Counted from the stretch's first letter, positions 21,588 to 31,987 are shown. The stretch is 64,000 nucleotides of DNA from Acidiferrobacter thiooxydans (GCF_003333315.1 NZ_PSYR01000001.1:832501-896500), one strand, 5' to 3'. Notes: generated by a model from the letters alone, not told the origin. Numbers and translations: made by a program.

Positions 21588-23261
21588 ATGAGCCAAAGCT
21601 TTGCCGAATTGTTTGAAGAGAGCATGCAGTCCTGCCAGATGCGCCCCGGAAGTCTCATTGTGGGCGAGGTGGTGCATGTCGATGACGAGGTCGTGGTGGT
21701 CAATGCCGGCCTCAAGTCGGAAGGCGTGATTCCGACGGAACAGTTCCGCAACGCCAATGGCGAGGTCGGCGTCAAGGCGGGCGACCGGATCGAGGTGGTC
21801 ATAGAATACATGGAGGACGGCTTCGGCCAGACCCGCCTGTCGCGCGAGAAGGCCTGTCGCGTCAAGGCCTGGGATGTCCTGGAGGAGGCGTTCGAGAAGC
21901 AGACGGTCGTGACCGGCATCATGACCGGCAAGGTGAAGGGTGGCTTTACGATAGCGATCGACACCATTCGCGCGTTCCTGCCCGGTTCGTTGGTGGATGT
22001 GCGTCCGGTACGCGACCCGTCCTACCTCGAAGGCAAGGAGCTGGAGTTCAAGGTCATCAATCTCGACCGCAAGCGCAACAACGTGGTGGTCTCGCGGCGC
22101 GCGGTCGTGGAAAACGAGATATCGGCGGAGCGCGACCAGCTGCTCGCGAATCTCGAGGAAGGCCAGATCGTGAAGGGCATCGTGAAGAATCTCACGGATT
22201 ACGGTGCGTTCGTCGATCTCGGCGGGGTGGATGGACTGTTGCACATCACCGATCTTGCCTGGAAGCGCGTGAAGCATCCCTCGGAGATGCTCAATATTGG
22301 GGATGAGGTCGAGGCCAAGGTCCTGCGCTTCGATCGTGAACGTAACCGCGTGTCGCTGGGCTTAAAGCAGCTGGGTGACGACCCGTGGGTCGATCTGGCC
22401 CGGCGCTACCCGATCGGGACCCGGATCTTCGGTAAGGTCACGAATATCACCGACTACGGCGCGTTCGTGGAGATCGAGGAGGGTGTCGAGGGCCTGGTCC
22501 ACGTCTCGGAGATGGATTGGACCAATAAGAACGTGCACCCGACCAAGATCGTGCAGTTGGGTGACGAGGTGGAGGCCATGATCCTCGACATCGACGAGGA
22601 GCGCCGACGGATCTCGCTTGGCATCAAGCAATGCCAGCCCAATCCCTGGGAGGAATTCGCGGCCTCGCACAACAAGGGCGACCTGGTGAAGGGGCAGATC
22701 AAGTCGATCACCGACTTCGGGGTATTCGTGGGACTCGAGGGGGGTATCGACGGGTTGATTCACCTGACGGATCTGTCGTGGAGCCGCGCCGGGGAAGAGG
22801 CGGTTCGTGATCTGAAGAAGGGTGATGAACTCGAGGCCGTGGTCTTGGCGGTCGATCCTGAGCGCGAGCGGATCTCGCTTGGTGTGAAGCAGATGGAAGG
22901 CGACCCGTTCAATAACTACTGCGCGGAGCACGGCAAGGGCGCGGTGGTGAGCGGGGTGGTGACGGCGGTGGATGCCAAGGGTGCGACGGTACGGCTCGCT
23001 GATGACGTCGAGGGCTATCTGCGCGCGGCGGAGGCGGCGCGGGATCGCATCGAGGACGCCCGCGTGGTGTTGAAGGAAGGGGATACGGTCGAGGCCAAGG
23101 TCATGACCATAGACCGCAAGAACCGCAAGATTACGCTCTCGGTACGCGCGAAGGACATGGAGCGCGAGAACGAGGCCGTGCAGGAGTATACGCGCAGGGC
23201 GCCGCTTGCGACCTCGTCTTTGGGCGACAAGCTGAAAGAGAAGCTCGGGCAGAAGGAGTAA
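21588..23261 (+). CDS. rpsA: 30S ribosomal protein S1
   Basis: An RNA-binding ribosomal protein of six S1/OB-fold repeats that helps the 30S subunit unfold and bind mRNA. Its 557 aa equals the E. coli length. Repeats begin near residues 20, 105, 190, 278, 365 and 450. Repeats 3-5 each show the G.V..I.DYG/FGAFV-type core followed by GL.H.SD/E.W. The 88-base gap after cmk probably contains its own leader; S1 is normally autoregulated at the level of translation. ihfB follows 15 bases downstream. Confidence 0.97.
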   Translation: MSQSFAELFEESMQSCQMRPGSLIVGEVVHVDDEVVVVNAGLKSEGVIPTEQFRNANGEVGVKAGDRIEVVIEYMEDGFGQTRLSREKACRVKAWDVLEEAFEKQTVVTGIMTGKVKGGFTIAIDTIRAFLPGSLVDVRPVRDPSYLEGKELEFKVINLDRKRNNVVVSRRAVVENEISAERDQLLANLEEGQIVKGIVKNLTDYGAFVDLGGVDGLLHITDLAWKRVKHPSEMLNIGDEVEAKVLRFDRERNRVSLGLKQLGDDPWVDLARRYPIGTRIFGKVTNITDYGAFVEIEEGVEGLVHVSEMDWTNKNVHPTKIVQLGDEVEAMILDIDEERRRISLGIKQCQPNPWEEFAASHNKGDLVKGQIKSITDFGVFVGLEGGIDGLIHLTDLSWSRAGEEAVRDLKKGDELEAVVLAVDPERERISLGVKQMEGDPFNNYCAEHGKGAVVSGVVTAVDAKGATVRLADDVEGYLRAAEAARDRIEDARVVLKEGDTVEAKVMTIDRKNRKITLSVRAKDMERENEAVQEYTRRAPLATSSLGDKLKEKLGQKE

Positions 23262-23276
23262 TGGGGCTTTAGGGCG

Positions 23277-23555
23277 ATGACGAAGTCGGAACTCATTCAG
23301 AGCCTCGTGGCGAGTCAGCCGCAATTGGATCAGCGGGATGTGGAGCTCGCGGTCAAGGGTCTCCTGGAGTGCATGTCGAACGCCCTGCAGGCTGGTGAGC
23401 GGATCGAGGTGCGCGGGTTCGGCAGCTTCTGTCTGCACCATCGCCCGGCACGGCTCGGGCGCAACCCGAAGACCGGCATGAGCGTACAGGTGCCGGATCG
23501 GCGGGTCCCGCATTTCAAGCCCGGGAAGGAATTGCGGGAGCGCGTCGACCAGTAA
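23277..23555 (+). CDS. ihfB: integration host factor subunit beta
   Basis: The beta half of the heterodimeric DNA-bending protein IHF (partner IhfA is elsewhere). The 92 aa sequence begins [10 protein letters not shown], contains [12 protein letters not shown] near residue 40, and has the DNA-contacting arm with R-NPKTG and proline just after residue 60, giving the bend at the minor groove. It sits between rpsA and lapA in the standard gammaproteobacterial order. A hairpin terminator lies 31 bases after the stop. Confidence 0.96.
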   Translation: MTKSELIQSLVASQPQLDQRDVELAVKGLLECMSNALQAGERIEVRGFGSFCLHHRPARLGRNPKTGMSVQVPDRRVPHFKPGKELRERVDQ

Positions 23556-23586
23556 GGCCGATCGCTGGGGCGGAATGGAAAAAGAG

Positions 23587-23618
23587 CGGCATGGGTCCAA
23601 GCCCGTGCCGTTTTTTTT
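23587..23618 (+). terminator. Rho-independent terminator after ihfB
   Basis: Arms CGGCATGGG (23587-23595) and CCCGTGCCG (23602-23610), one G-U pair, six-base loop, followed directly by eight T residues (23611-23618). This is the clearest intrinsic terminator in the window. lapA begins only 18 bases later, so it should partly insulate lapAB from the rpsA-ihfB transcript. Confidence 0.9.
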
Positions 23619-23636
23619 GAAGGGGGTGCGGTTTCC

Positions 23637-23933
23637 ATGAAACGAGTCCTCTACGGATCACTGGCGATTATCGTCATCCTCATAGGCCTGGGTTTCGCCT
23701 ATAAGAATGCCGCCGATGTCACCGTACGCTACTACGGGGGGCTTGCGTGGCGGGCGCCGCTTGCGCTCGTGCTGGTGGCGGTGCTGGTGATAGGGATCAT
23801 CCTGGGGTTTCTGGCCGGCGTGAATCGGTTGGTGCGCGTGCGGCGCCAGCTGGCGGTCGCGCGCAAACAGGTGCGCCAGATGGAGCAGGAGGTCGCGAAC
23901 CTGCGGGCCTTGCCCATAAAAGATGTTCTTTGA
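23637..23933 (+). CDS. lapA: LapA, lipopolysaccharide assembly protein A (DUF1049)
   Basis: A small inner-membrane protein of 98 aa with two transmembrane helices (about residues 5-22 and 40-62) and a C-terminal coiled coil, the DUF1049 layout. In E. coli LapA acts with LapB in controlling lipopolysaccharide synthesis. It overlaps lapB by 11 bases. It follows a terminator, so it is either read through or has a promoter within the short gap. Confidence 0.9.
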   Translation: MKRVLYGSLAIIVILIGLGFAYKNAADVTVRYYGGLAWRAPLALVLVAVLVIGIILGFLAGVNRLVRVRRQLAVARKQVRQMEQEVANLRALPIKDVL

Positions 23934-25098
23934 ACATGCCTCACTGCTTATCTGGTTACTGCTCCCGCTCGCGGCCGGGTCCGGGTGGGCGGCCGCCCGC
24001 TATGACCAAAAGCGTCATCGTGCGCGCAAGGATCTGCCCACGGCCTATTTCAAGGGCCTGAACTTCCTGTTGAACGAGCAGGCCGACAAGGCCATCGAGA
24101 TCTTCATCAAGGTGCTGGAGGTCAACTCCGAGACCGTCGAAACCCATCTCGCGCTCGGGAGCCTGTTCCGGCGACGCGGGGAGGTGGAGCGCGCCATCCG
24201 CGTTCACCAAAACATCATCGCCCGCCCGGCCCTGGATCGTCACCAGCGGGCGCGGGCGTTGCTCGAGCTTGGGCAGGATTACCTGAAGGCCGGGCTCCTC
24301 GACCGCGCCGAAAACCTGTTCCTGGAGCTTGCCGAGATCCGCCTCCATAACGAGGAGGCCTTGCGGCTTTTGATGCATATCTACCAGCAGGAACGGGACT
24401 GGGAGAAGGCGATCAGCGTATGTCGCAGGCTCGGACGCTCGGGCGGGCCGGGTCTGCACGATGTCATCGCGCAGTACTATTGCGAGTTGGCCGAGGAGGC
24501 CTATAAGCGCAACGAGCATGACGTGGCACGCGAACAGGCCCGACGGGCGCTCCAGAACGACAGGGCGTGTGTGCGGGCCAGTATGGTTCTTGGTAATATC
24601 GAGGCCGACCTCGGTCGCCACAAGGAGGCCATAAAGGCGTGGCGGCGGGTCGAGATCCAAAACCCGCTGTATCTCGGCGAGGTGGCGCAGTCGCTCGCCA
24701 AGAGCTATCAGGCGGTGGGCGACGAGGAGGGCCTGTACCGGTTTTTCCAGGAGGCCCTCGGGCGGCATCATGACATCGCGCTCATGCTGGCGCTGGCCGA
24801 TGTCATCGAGCGTCGCGATGGGCAGCGGGCCGCCGAGGCGTTCATCGTGTCGTGGTTGCGCCGCCAACCCTCGGTGCGCGGCCTGAACCGCCTCATAGGA
24901 CTGCATTTGGCGCAGGCGTCGGGGGAGTCGCGCGAGGATCTGGCGATCCTGAAGGGGATCATCGAGAAGATTGTCGAGGGCCGCCGTCGCTATCTTTGCC
25001 ACCAGTGCGGGTTTTCGGGGCAGTCCTTGCATTGGCAGTGCCCCGGCTGCCATCGTTGGAACACCGTCACGCCGTCAGGAGAGGACGATGTCGTTTGA
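23923..25098 (+). CDS. lapB: LapB, lipopolysaccharide assembly protein B
   Basis: An essential regulator of LPS synthesis in E. coli: it presents LpxC to FtsH and helps coordinate LPS assembly. The 391 aa sequence begins with a single membrane anchor (residues 7-25), continues with about nine TPR units, and ends in a rubredoxin-type metal site, CHQC near residue 355 and CPGC near residue 372. This matches the known LapB architecture and length (E. coli 389 aa). It overlaps lapA upstream and pyrF downstream by 11 bases each. Confidence 0.95.
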   Translation: MFFEHASLLIWLLLPLAAGSGWAAARYDQKRHRARKDLPTAYFKGLNFLLNEQADKAIEIFIKVLEVNSETVETHLALGSLFRRRGEVERAIRVHQNIIARPALDRHQRARALLELGQDYLKAGLLDRAENLFLELAEIRLHNEEALRLLMHIYQQERDWEKAISVCRRLGRSGGPGLHDVIAQYYCELAEEAYKRNEHDVAREQARRALQNDRACVRASMVLGNIEADLGRHKEAIKAWRRVEIQNPLYLGEVAQSLAKSYQAVGDEEGLYRFFQEALGRHHDIALMLALADVIERRDGQRAAEAFIVSWLRRQPSVRGLNRLIGLHLAQASGESREDLAILKGIIEKIVEGRRRYLCHQCGFSGQSLHWQCPGCHRWNTVTPSGEDDVV

Positions 25099-25807
25099 GG
25101 ACCCGACTATCATCGTGGCCCTGGATTTTTCGGAGGCAGGGGCCGCGCTCGCGCTCGCGCGCAGGCTCGATCCGGCACAGTGCCGGGTCAAGGTCGGTCT
25201 CGAACTCTTCAGCGCCGAGGGCCCGGCGATCGTCCGTACCCTGCAGGGCCTCGGTTTCTCGGTATTCCTGGACCTCAAATTCCACGATATACCAAACACG
25301 GTGGCGAGCGCCTGCGCGCGCGCCGCGGACCTCGGGGTGTGGATGGTCAATGTCCATGCCCTGGGAGGGGCACGTATGCTGGCCGCCGCGCGCCAGGCGA
25401 TCCCCGCGGGTGGCCCGCGTCTCATCGGTGTCACGATCCTCACGAGCCATGGTCCCGAGGACCTGGCGGCACTGGGTCTGGGCGATAGCAGCGAGCGCGT
25501 ACGCGGGCTGTCGGTATTGTGTCGCGAGGCGGGCCTGGATGGCGTGGTATGCTCGCCGCGCGAGGCCCACGAGCTCCAGGACCTGCGCGCCGGCGGCTTC
25601 GTACTGGTCACGCCCGGTATCCGCCCCGAAGGCGCACCGCCCGACGATCAGCGGCGCACGCGGACGATCCGCGAGGCCCTGGCCGCGGGCGCCGACTATC
25701 TGGTTGTGGGTCGGCCGGTGACGCGTGCGCCGGATCCGAGCGCAGCCCTCGCGGCGTGCCTCGCCGAGGCCCGCGGCGCGCCCCGGCCCGTGCTTTTCGA
25801 CACGTAG
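25088..25807 (+). CDS. pyrF: orotidine 5'-phosphate decarboxylase
   Basis: Last step of UMP synthesis. The substrate-lysine segment IVALDF starts the protein, and the catalytic Asp-Lys-Asp array lies in [13 protein letters not shown] near residues 60-72. GVTILTS and VTPGIRPEG (phosphate loop) follow. Length 239 aa. ATG 25088 is chosen because it overlaps the lapB end and is preceded by GGAGAGGA; the frame is open further upstream without similarity. The lapB-pyrF neighbourhood is conserved in gammaproteobacteria. Confidence 0.96.
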   Translation: MSFEDPTIIVALDFSEAGAALALARRLDPAQCRVKVGLELFSAEGPAIVRTLQGLGFSVFLDLKFHDIPNTVASACARAADLGVWMVNVHALGGARMLAAARQAIPAGGPRLIGVTILTSHGPEDLAALGLGDSSERVRGLSVLCREAGLDGVVCSPREAHELQDLRAGGFVLVTPGIRPEGAPPDDQRRTRTIREALAAGADYLVVGRPVTRAPDPSAALAACLAEARGAPRPVLFDT

Positions 25808-25818
25808 AGAGAACCGCG

Positions 25819-26787
25819 GTGACAGATCAGTTTTCCAGGGTATTGGATCGCATGGCCCAGGCACGGGTCACGGTAGTCGGGGACGTGATGCTCGACCGTT
25901 ACTGGTACGGAGGGGTGGAACGGATCTCGCCTGAGGCGCCGGTGCCGGTGGTGGCGGTAGGGCGCGTCGAGGAGCGCCCCGGGGGCGCGGCCAATGTCGC
26001 CCAGAACATCGCCGGTATCGGTGCGCGCTGCGTATTGATCGGATTGTGCGGGGCCGATGCCGCCGCCGATGCGCTGGCGACGCTGCTCGCCAAGTCGGGC
26101 GTCGGCCATCGGCTGATCCGCGACCCGCTTGTCAATACCACTGTGAAGCTGCGCGTGGTGTCGCGCAACCAGCAGCTCATCCGCATCGATTTCGAGACCC
26201 AGGCGACCCCGGACGGCTGCCGCGATCTCGTGGCGGCCTGCAAAGACGGGCTGACGGATGCCGGCGCGGTGATCATCTCGGACTACGGCAAGGGCGGCTT
26301 GAATCATGTGCGTGAGATCGTCGCCTTCGGGCGCAAGGCCGGCCTGCCGGTGGTGGTTGATCCCAAGGGCGATGATTACCGGCCGTATCACGGGGCCACA
26401 CTCATTACTCCAAACCGCAAGGAGTTCGAGCAGGTCGCGGGGCGTTTTCGCGACGAACACGAGCTCGAGCGCAAGGCGCGCGACCTCATCGCGGAACTGG
26501 CGCTCGATGCGCTGCTTATCACGCGCAGCGAGGAGGGCATGACCTTGTTCGAGAAAGACGGCCGGCGCACGCATGTACCGGCTCGCGCCCACGAGGTTTA
26601 TGACGTGACCGGCGCCGGCGATACCGTGATCGCGATGATAGGTGCCGCGCTCGCGGTTAAGGCGAATCTCCTCGAGGCCATACATATCGCCAATGCCGCC
26701 GCCGGCATCGTGGTCGGACATCTGGGGGCGGTGGTGGTACCGCGCGATGAGCTAGCGAAGGCCTTGGCTACGGAGGACCAGTCATGA
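25819..26787 (+). CDS. hldA: D-glycero-beta-D-manno-heptose-7-phosphate kinase (HldE N-domain only)
   Basis: A ribokinase-family enzyme making the 1,7-bisphosphate in ADP-heptose synthesis for the LPS inner core. [11 protein letters not shown] lies near residue 20, PGGAANVA near residue 55, and the catalytic base in [11 protein letters not shown] near residue 270. At 322 aa it contains only the kinase domain. Most gammaproteobacteria have a fused kinase-adenylyltransferase HldE of about 475 aa, so the adenylyltransferase (HldC/RfaE2 type) must be encoded elsewhere. GTG 25819 follows GAGAGAAC. The end overlaps hldD (ATGA). Confidence 0.92.
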   Translation: MTDQFSRVLDRMAQARVTVVGDVMLDRYWYGGVERISPEAPVPVVAVGRVEERPGGAANVAQNIAGIGARCVLIGLCGADAAADALATLLAKSGVGHRLIRDPLVNTTVKLRVVSRNQQLIRIDFETQATPDGCRDLVAACKDGLTDAGAVIISDYGKGGLNHVREIVAFGRKAGLPVVVDPKGDDYRPYHGATLITPNRKEFEQVAGRFRDEHELERKARDLIAELALDALLITRSEEGMTLFEKDGRRTHVPARAHEVYDVTGAGDTVIAMIGAALAVKANLLEAIHIANAAAGIVVGHLGAVVVPRDELAKALATEDQS

Positions 26788-27785
26788 TCATTGTCACGGG
26801 CGGCGCGGGGTTCATAGGCGCCAACATCGTCAAGGGGCTAAACGAGCGTGGTCGCGACGACATCCTCGTAGTCGACAACCTCGAGCGCGGCGACAAGTTC
26901 CTGAACCTGACGGATTGCGAGATCGCCGATTATCGGGACAAGCGCGATTTTCTGGCAGATATCGACAGGGGCGCCTACGCAGGAGGCGTCGAGGCGATAT
27001 TCCACGAGGGCGCGTGTTCCGACACCATGAACCACGACGGCCTGTACATGATGCGCAACAATTACGAGTTCTCGAAGACATTGCTTGCGTTTTGCGAGCG
27101 CGAGGGCGCGCAGTTCCTATACGCATCCTCAGCCTCGGTCTATGGCGGCGGGCGCGTGTTTCGCGAGGAGCGCGCGATGGAATCGCCGCTGAATGTCTAC
27201 GGGTACTCGAAATTTCTCTTCGATCAGTATGTCAGGCGCCACGCCACCGGCGCTTGTCAGGTAGCGGGTTTTCGGTATTTCAATGTCTATGGGCCGCGTG
27301 AGCAGCACAAGGGACGCATGGCGTCGGTCGCCTATCATTTCTTCCATCAATATCGGGAGACCGGCCAAGTACGGTTGTTTGGCGCAAGCGGCGGTTATGC
27401 CGCAGGCGAGCAGCGCCGCGATTTCGTGTCGGTCGAGGATGTCGTCAAGATCAATCTGCATTTTTTCGAGCACAAGGAATTGAGCGGCATCTATAACGTG
27501 GGCACGGGGCGTGCGCAGACCTTCAACGATGTGGCCACCGCCACGGTGAATGCCGTGAGGCGCCAGGGCGGCGAGGGACCCTTGACGACCGCCGAGCTCA
27601 TAAAGCGCGATATCATCACCTATATCCCGTTCCCCGAGGCGTTGGCCGGCAAATATCAGAGCTACACACAGGCCGACGTAGGCGCGCTACGACAGGCGGG
27701 CTACAGCGCCTCCACTTACGACGTCGCGCAGGGCGTGGGTCGCTATGTGGAGTGGCTGTTGACCCGCGCCAGGCCGGCTGAATGA
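26784..27785 (+). CDS. hldD: ADP-L-glycero-D-manno-heptose 6-epimerase
   Basis: Inverts C6 of ADP-D,D-heptose to give the L,D form used for LPS inner core. The extended SDR sequence begins [16 protein letters not shown], has SSASVYGGG near residue 115, and the catalytic YGYSKFLFD near residue 138. [15 protein letters not shown] near residue 168 is diagnostic of HldD. Length 333 aa. It is coupled to hldA by an ATGA overlap and followed ten bases later by the GDP-mannose gene. Confidence 0.96.
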   Translation: MIIVTGGAGFIGANIVKGLNERGRDDILVVDNLERGDKFLNLTDCEIADYRDKRDFLADIDRGAYAGGVEAIFHEGACSDTMNHDGLYMMRNNYEFSKTLLAFCEREGAQFLYASSASVYGGGRVFREERAMESPLNVYGYSKFLFDQYVRRHATGACQVAGFRYFNVYGPREQHKGRMASVAYHFFHQYRETGQVRLFGASGGYAAGEQRRDFVSVEDVVKINLHFFEHKELSGIYNVGTGRAQTFNDVATATVNAVRRQGGEGPLTTAELIKRDIITYIPFPEALAGKYQSYTQADVGALRQAGYSASTYDVAQGVGRYVEWLLTRARPAE

Positions 27786-27795
27786 GGGTCTTGCC

Positions 27796-29208
27796 GTGAA
27801 ACTTCACCCCATTGTCCTGTGCGGCGGCAGCGGCAGCCGGTTGTGGCCGCTGTCGCGCGATGAACACCCAAAGCAGCTGCTCCCGCTTTTGGGGGAACGC
27901 AGTCTCTTGCAGGAGACCGTGTTGCGTCTGGAGGGGCTTGCCGATGTCGCCGCACCGGTGGTGGTCAGCAATGCCCAGTACCGTTTCCTGATCGCCGAAC
28001 AGATGCGCGAGATCGGCAAAATGCCGTGTCCCTTGTTGCTTGAGCCCGCGGGCCGCAATACCGCCCCGGCGCTCACCCTTGCGGCCTTGCGGGTGCTGGC
28101 CACCGACCCCGAGGCCTTGCTGTTGGCGATGCCGGCCGACCATGCCATGACCGATGCCGCGGGATTTCGTGCGGCGGTCGGCGCGGCGCTTGAGCTCGCG
28201 ACGGCCGGGCGCCTCGTGACCTTCGGGGTCGTGCCCGATGCCCCTGAGACCGGTTATGGGTACATCCGCCGGTCGGCGGGGGGAGAGGTCGCGGAATTCG
28301 TGGAGAAACCGGATCTTGCGCGCGCCGAGGCGTTTTTGGCCTCTGGCGATTATCTCTGGAACAGCGGGCTTTTCCTGATGCGCGCGACGCGCTGGATCGA
28401 GGAATTGCGACGCTACCGTCCGGACATCCTGCAGGTCTGCGAGGCGGCGATCACAAGCGGCCGCCAGGATTATGATTTCTTTCATGTCGGGGCCTGTTTC
28501 CAGGACTGCCCAGGGGAATCGATCGATTACGCGGTCATGGAACATACCGGCGCGGCCTCGGTCGTACCGCTCGCCGCCGGCTGGTCGGATGTCGGCGCCT
28601 GGGATGCGCTCTGGGACATCGGCGCCAAGGACGAACACGGCAATATGGTGCGTGGCGATGTGGTGACGCAGGGCTCGCGGGATAATCTCATCGTGGCCGA
28701 CAACCGGCTGGTGGCGGTGCTCGGCGTGCACGACCTGGTGGTAGTCGAGACCAAGGATGCGGTGCTGGTGGCCCACCGCGCGCGCGCCCAGGAGGTGAAG
28801 GAGTTGGTGGCGCGGCTGAAGGCCATGGCGCGCAGCGAATGCACGACGCCAAGTCGCGTGTGGCGACCCTGGGGGTTCTACGAGTCCCTGGATAATGGCG
28901 CCCGTTTTCAGGTCAAGCGCATCATGGTGCGGCCGGGCGCGGCGCTGTCATTGCAGATGCATCACCATCGCGCCGAGCATTGGGTGGTGGTCAAGGGGAC
29001 TGCGCGCGTCGTGCGCGATCACGAACAATTCCTGATTACCGAGAACCAGTCCACCTACATTCCGGTGGGCGTGCGCCATCGCCTGGAAAACCCGGGCCTG
29101 ATCCCGCTCGAGATGATCGAGGTGCAATCGGGGGGCTATCTCGGAGAGGACGACATTACACGTTTCGAGGATATTTACCGACGCATGGAGCCGTCGGTCG
29201 GCGGATAG
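27796..29208 (+). CDS. manC: mannose-1-phosphate guanylyltransferase / mannose-6-phosphate isomerase
   Basis: A bifunctional type II enzyme of the AlgA/XanB/ManC group supplying GDP-mannose. Residues 1-345 form the nucleotidyltransferase, with LCGGSGSRLWPLSR near residue 10, FVEKPD near residue 172 and WNSGLFL. Residues 350-470 form the cupin isomerase domain with RPWGFYESLD, the QMHHHRAEHW metal site near residue 392 and NQSTYIPVG. Length 470 aa. A GAGGG box precedes GTG 27796. It lies between heptose genes and glycan assembly genes, so GDP-mannose or a derivative is probably a building block of the surface glycan. Confidence 0.93.
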   Translation: MKLHPIVLCGGSGSRLWPLSRDEHPKQLLPLLGERSLLQETVLRLEGLADVAAPVVVSNAQYRFLIAEQMREIGKMPCPLLLEPAGRNTAPALTLAALRVLATDPEALLLAMPADHAMTDAAGFRAAVGAALELATAGRLVTFGVVPDAPETGYGYIRRSAGGEVAEFVEKPDLARAEAFLASGDYLWNSGLFLMRATRWIEELRRYRPDILQVCEAAITSGRQDYDFFHVGACFQDCPGESIDYAVMEHTGAASVVPLAAGWSDVGAWDALWDIGAKDEHGNMVRGDVVTQGSRDNLIVADNRLVAVLGVHDLVVVETKDAVLVAHRARAQEVKELVARLKAMARSECTTPSRVWRPWGFYESLDNGARFQVKRIMVRPGAALSLQMHHHRAEHWVVVKGTARVVRDHEQFLITENQSTYIPVGVRHRLENPGLIPLEMIEVQSGGYLGEDDITRFEDIYRRMEPSVGG

Positions 29209-29283
29209 CGGCATCGATCGGCCCGTGCGCCGGACGGTTTCGTCAGGGGACCGTGGCGGGGATCGCCTGGGTCAAAGGGGACG

Positions 29284-31074
29284 ATGATGAGGACGTTATG
29301 GCGAATCTTGCGACCCGGCGAGCGCCGCGAGGCGCTCAGGATTTTCCTGTGGATGGTGATCACGTCGGGTTTTGAGATGCTGGGTGTGGGTGTGGTCTTG
29401 CCGGTGGCGATGTTCCTCGTCGACCCGCGCCACGTCATGGCCATGCCCGCCGTGCGTACGGTCGAGCGGTTTCTCGGGATCTCGTCGGGACGGGATTTCG
29501 CGGTAGCGCTCGCGCTCATGCTGCTTGTGGTCATAGGGGCCAAGGCGGTGGTCGTTTCGCGTGGCTACCGCCGCCAGTTCGGCTTCCTTTACCGCCTGCA
29601 AAAGGACCTTTCCGACCGCCTGCTCGCAGGCTACATGGCCGCGCCCTACGCCTTTCATTTGACGCGTAATAGTACCGATCTTTTGAAGAATGTGCGGGGC
29701 GAGATCCCGGTCCTGACCGACGGGGTCTTGTTGCCGGGCCTGCAGCTTATAAGTGAGCTTGTGGTGTCGCTGGCCGTGTTCGGGCTTTTGATGGCGGTGA
29801 GTCCGGGCCTTACGCTTGGTATCGGCATAGTCCTGGGTGCGGCGTTCGCGGTCGTATTCCGCGCCACCCGCATGCGCAGCGAGCGCCTTGGGCGTGCCCG
29901 CCAGGACGCGCTGACGTCGATGTTCCGGCACGCGGCGACCGGTCTTTCGGCGATCAAGGATCTCACGGTCCTTGATCGCCAGGACCGGCTCTTGTCGCAG
30001 CACGAGCAGGCCACGCGCCGTTACAGCGAGGCGAGTGCGGCACAGATGGTCACCGTGCACATGCCGCGGCTTGCCATCGAAGGGCTGGCGTTTGCCGGCC
30101 TGATCGGCATCCTTTTGTATGCGGAGTGGATCCTGCGCCGGCCGCAGGCCGCCATTCCGCTCATGGCCATGTACGCCATGGCGGTGTTCCGGCTCATGCC
30201 ATCACTGACCAAGATGCTGAATGCGGCGATGTCCATACGCTTCAACCGCGCGACCATCGCCATCGTCGCGCAAGCGCTCACCGAGGTCGCGCCGACCGGG
30301 GACGAGGAGACCGCTTCCGTGGCCTTGCCCTTCAGCCGCGAGATCACGCTGTGCAACTTCAGTTATTCCTATCCGGGCAGCGCCCGTCACGCGCTCGAGG
30401 GCGTTGATCTCACCATCGCCAAGGGTTCGGCAGTGGCCTTCGTGGGGCCGTCGGGGGCCGGCAAGAGCACGCTGGCAGACGTCCTTCTGGGGCTATTGCA
30501 GGGTAATGGCGATGTGCTCGTAGACGGCGAGCCGTTGGCTCCGGGGGCCATGAAGGCGTGGCGCCGGCAGATCGGCTATGTGCCGCAGCAGGTCTATCTT
30601 GCCGACGATACGGTCGCCGCCAATGTCGCGTTCGGTGTCGCCGAACACGAGATCGATCGCAAGGCGGTGATGCGTGCGTTGACGACGGCGCAACTCATGC
30701 ATTTCGTAGCCGAGCTCCCCGCTGGCATCGATACCGAAATCGGTGATCGCGGCGCGCGGTTGTCGGGTGGCCAGCGCCAGCGCCTTGGCATCGCCCGGGC
30801 CCTGTACCACGATCCGGCCATCCTCGTCCTAGACGAGGCCACCTCGGCCCTCGACGGACCCACCGAGACCGATCTCGTCGCCGCGATCACGGCGCTTGCC
30901 AGGCACAAGACCCTGATCGTGATTGCGCACCGTCTGAGCACGGTGGCGTGTTGTGATCAGGTCGTGCTGCTCGAGGGCGGGCGGGTCGTGGCGCGCGGGG
31001 TATTCGCGGAACTTGCGCGCCAGCATGCGTTTTTTCAAGGGGGCGGGCCACTGGCCGCGAGCTCGGTGGCATGA
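29284..31074 (+). CDS. ABC exporter, PglK/MsbA-like lipid-linked glycan flippase
   Basis: A half-transporter of 596 aa: six membrane segments in residues 15-320, then an ATPase domain with Walker A GPSGAGKSTL near residue 388, a Q-loop GYVPQQVYL, signature LSGGQRQRLG near residue 495, Walker B ILVLDEATSALD and the H-loop IAHRLST. The protein most resembles the PglK group, which flips undecaprenyl-linked oligosaccharides, rather than MsbA, and its glycan-gene neighbours support this. ATG 29284 and 29287 are adjacent; AGGGG at 29276-29280 fits 29287 slightly better. Confidence 0.85.
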   Translation: MMRTLWRILRPGERREALRIFLWMVITSGFEMLGVGVVLPVAMFLVDPRHVMAMPAVRTVERFLGISSGRDFAVALALMLLVVIGAKAVVVSRGYRRQFGFLYRLQKDLSDRLLAGYMAAPYAFHLTRNSTDLLKNVRGEIPVLTDGVLLPGLQLISELVVSLAVFGLLMAVSPGLTLGIGIVLGAAFAVVFRATRMRSERLGRARQDALTSMFRHAATGLSAIKDLTVLDRQDRLLSQHEQATRRYSEASAAQMVTVHMPRLAIEGLAFAGLIGILLYAEWILRRPQAAIPLMAMYAMAVFRLMPSLTKMLNAAMSIRFNRATIAIVAQALTEVAPTGDEETASVALPFSREITLCNFSYSYPGSARHALEGVDLTIAKGSAVAFVGPSGAGKSTLADVLLGLLQGNGDVLVDGEPLAPGAMKAWRRQIGYVPQQVYLADDTVAANVAFGVAEHEIDRKAVMRALTTAQLMHFVAELPAGIDTEIGDRGARLSGGQRQRLGIARALYHDPAILVLDEATSALDGPTETDLVAAITALARHKTLIVIAHRLSTVACCDQVVLLEGGRVVARGVFAELARQHAFFQGGGPLAASSVA

Positions 31075-31084
31075 GGGAGACGGG

Positions 31085-31987
31085 ATGCGCGTACTCGTGA
31101 CCGGGGCCCGCGGCTTCATCGGCACGGCCCTGGTTCCGGCCCTGGAGGCCGCCGGTCATACCGTGCGCGGCGTGGGACGGGGCGCACGCCCAGCGGTGAA
31201 GGACTGGTGGCAGGCGGATCTTACCGTGCCGGAGTCGCTGGCGGGCGTGTGCGATGCCTGCGAGGCCGTCATCCATCTCGCGGGGGTCGCCCATACCCGT
31301 GCCGGTGCCCACGAGCACGAGGCGGTGACCGTCGCCGGCACCCGGGCGCTCATCGCCGAGGCCCGCGCGGCGCATGTCGCGCAATTCCTGTTCGTGAGCA
31401 GCATCAAGGTGGAATGCGCGCGCGACGCCTACGCCGAGAGCCGCCGCATGGGCGAGGACATGGTGCGCGCCTGCGGCCTGCCATCGGTGGTGATCGTGCG
31501 CCCGGCGCTCGTTTATGGCCCTGGTATGCGCGGTAACCTTAACCGGCTGGTGCAGATGGCAGATCTTTCCTGGCCCCTGCCGATCCCACGCGGGGGTGCG
31601 CGCCGCAGTCTCGTACATTGTGAGGACCTTGCGCGCGTGCTGGTGGCGTTGTTGGCGCATCGCGCGCGCGATGCCCTATATACCGTGACCGACGGCGCCT
31701 CCTACACCATGCGTGATATCTATGATCTCATGAGGGCCGCCCTCGGCCGCCCCGCGGCGCGTTATGCCCTGCCCGAAGGCATCGTGCCGGCCGTGGCGCG
31801 GTTCGGCGATTGGATGACGCGCTTGACCGGCCGCCGATGGCCATGGAACAGTGACGGACTTGCGCCGCTGCTCGCATCGTGCACGAGCGACGACCGGCGT
31901 GTGTGGGCAGACCTCGGCATGGTCCCGGGTTATACGCTGGCGTCGGGCATCGCCGCGATGGTGGCGGCGCGCGGGGCGCGGTTGTGA
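31085..31987 (+). CDS. WbpV-like NAD-dependent sugar epimerase, divergent active site
   Basis: An extended SDR of 300 aa with the NAD motif VTGARGFIGTALV at residues 4-16, HLAGVAHT near residue 63 and FVSSIKV near residue 103. It resembles UDP-glucose/UDP-GlcNAc 4-epimerases such as WbpV of O-antigen loci. Two departures stand out. The catalytic YxxxK is YAESR (Tyr near residue 115), with Arg for Lys. The segment between SSIKV and the Tyr is about 15 residues shorter than usual. Activity is therefore uncertain. ATG 31085 follows GGGAGACGGG; the open frame begins earlier, inside the ABC gene. The end overlaps the next gene (GTGA). Confidence 0.8.
   Translation: MRVLVTGARGFIGTALVPALEAAGHTVRGVGRGARPAVKDWWQADLTVPESLAGVCDACEAVIHLAGVAHTRAGAHEHEAVTVAGTRALIAEARAAHVAQFLFVSSIKVECARDAYAESRRMGEDMVRACGLPSVVIVRPALVYGPGMRGNLNRLVQMADLSWPLPIPRGGARRSLVHCEDLARVLVALLAHRARDALYTVTDGASYTMRDIYDLMRAALGRPAARYALPEGIVPAVARFGDWMTRLTGRRWPWNSDGLAPLLASCTSDDRRVWADLGMVPGYTLASGIAAMVAARGARL

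Noticed and set aside
20150-21967. 605-codon minus-strand frame across aroA, cmk and rpsA
   Set aside because: It lies opposite three certain genes and has low-complexity Ser/Arg/Pro composition.
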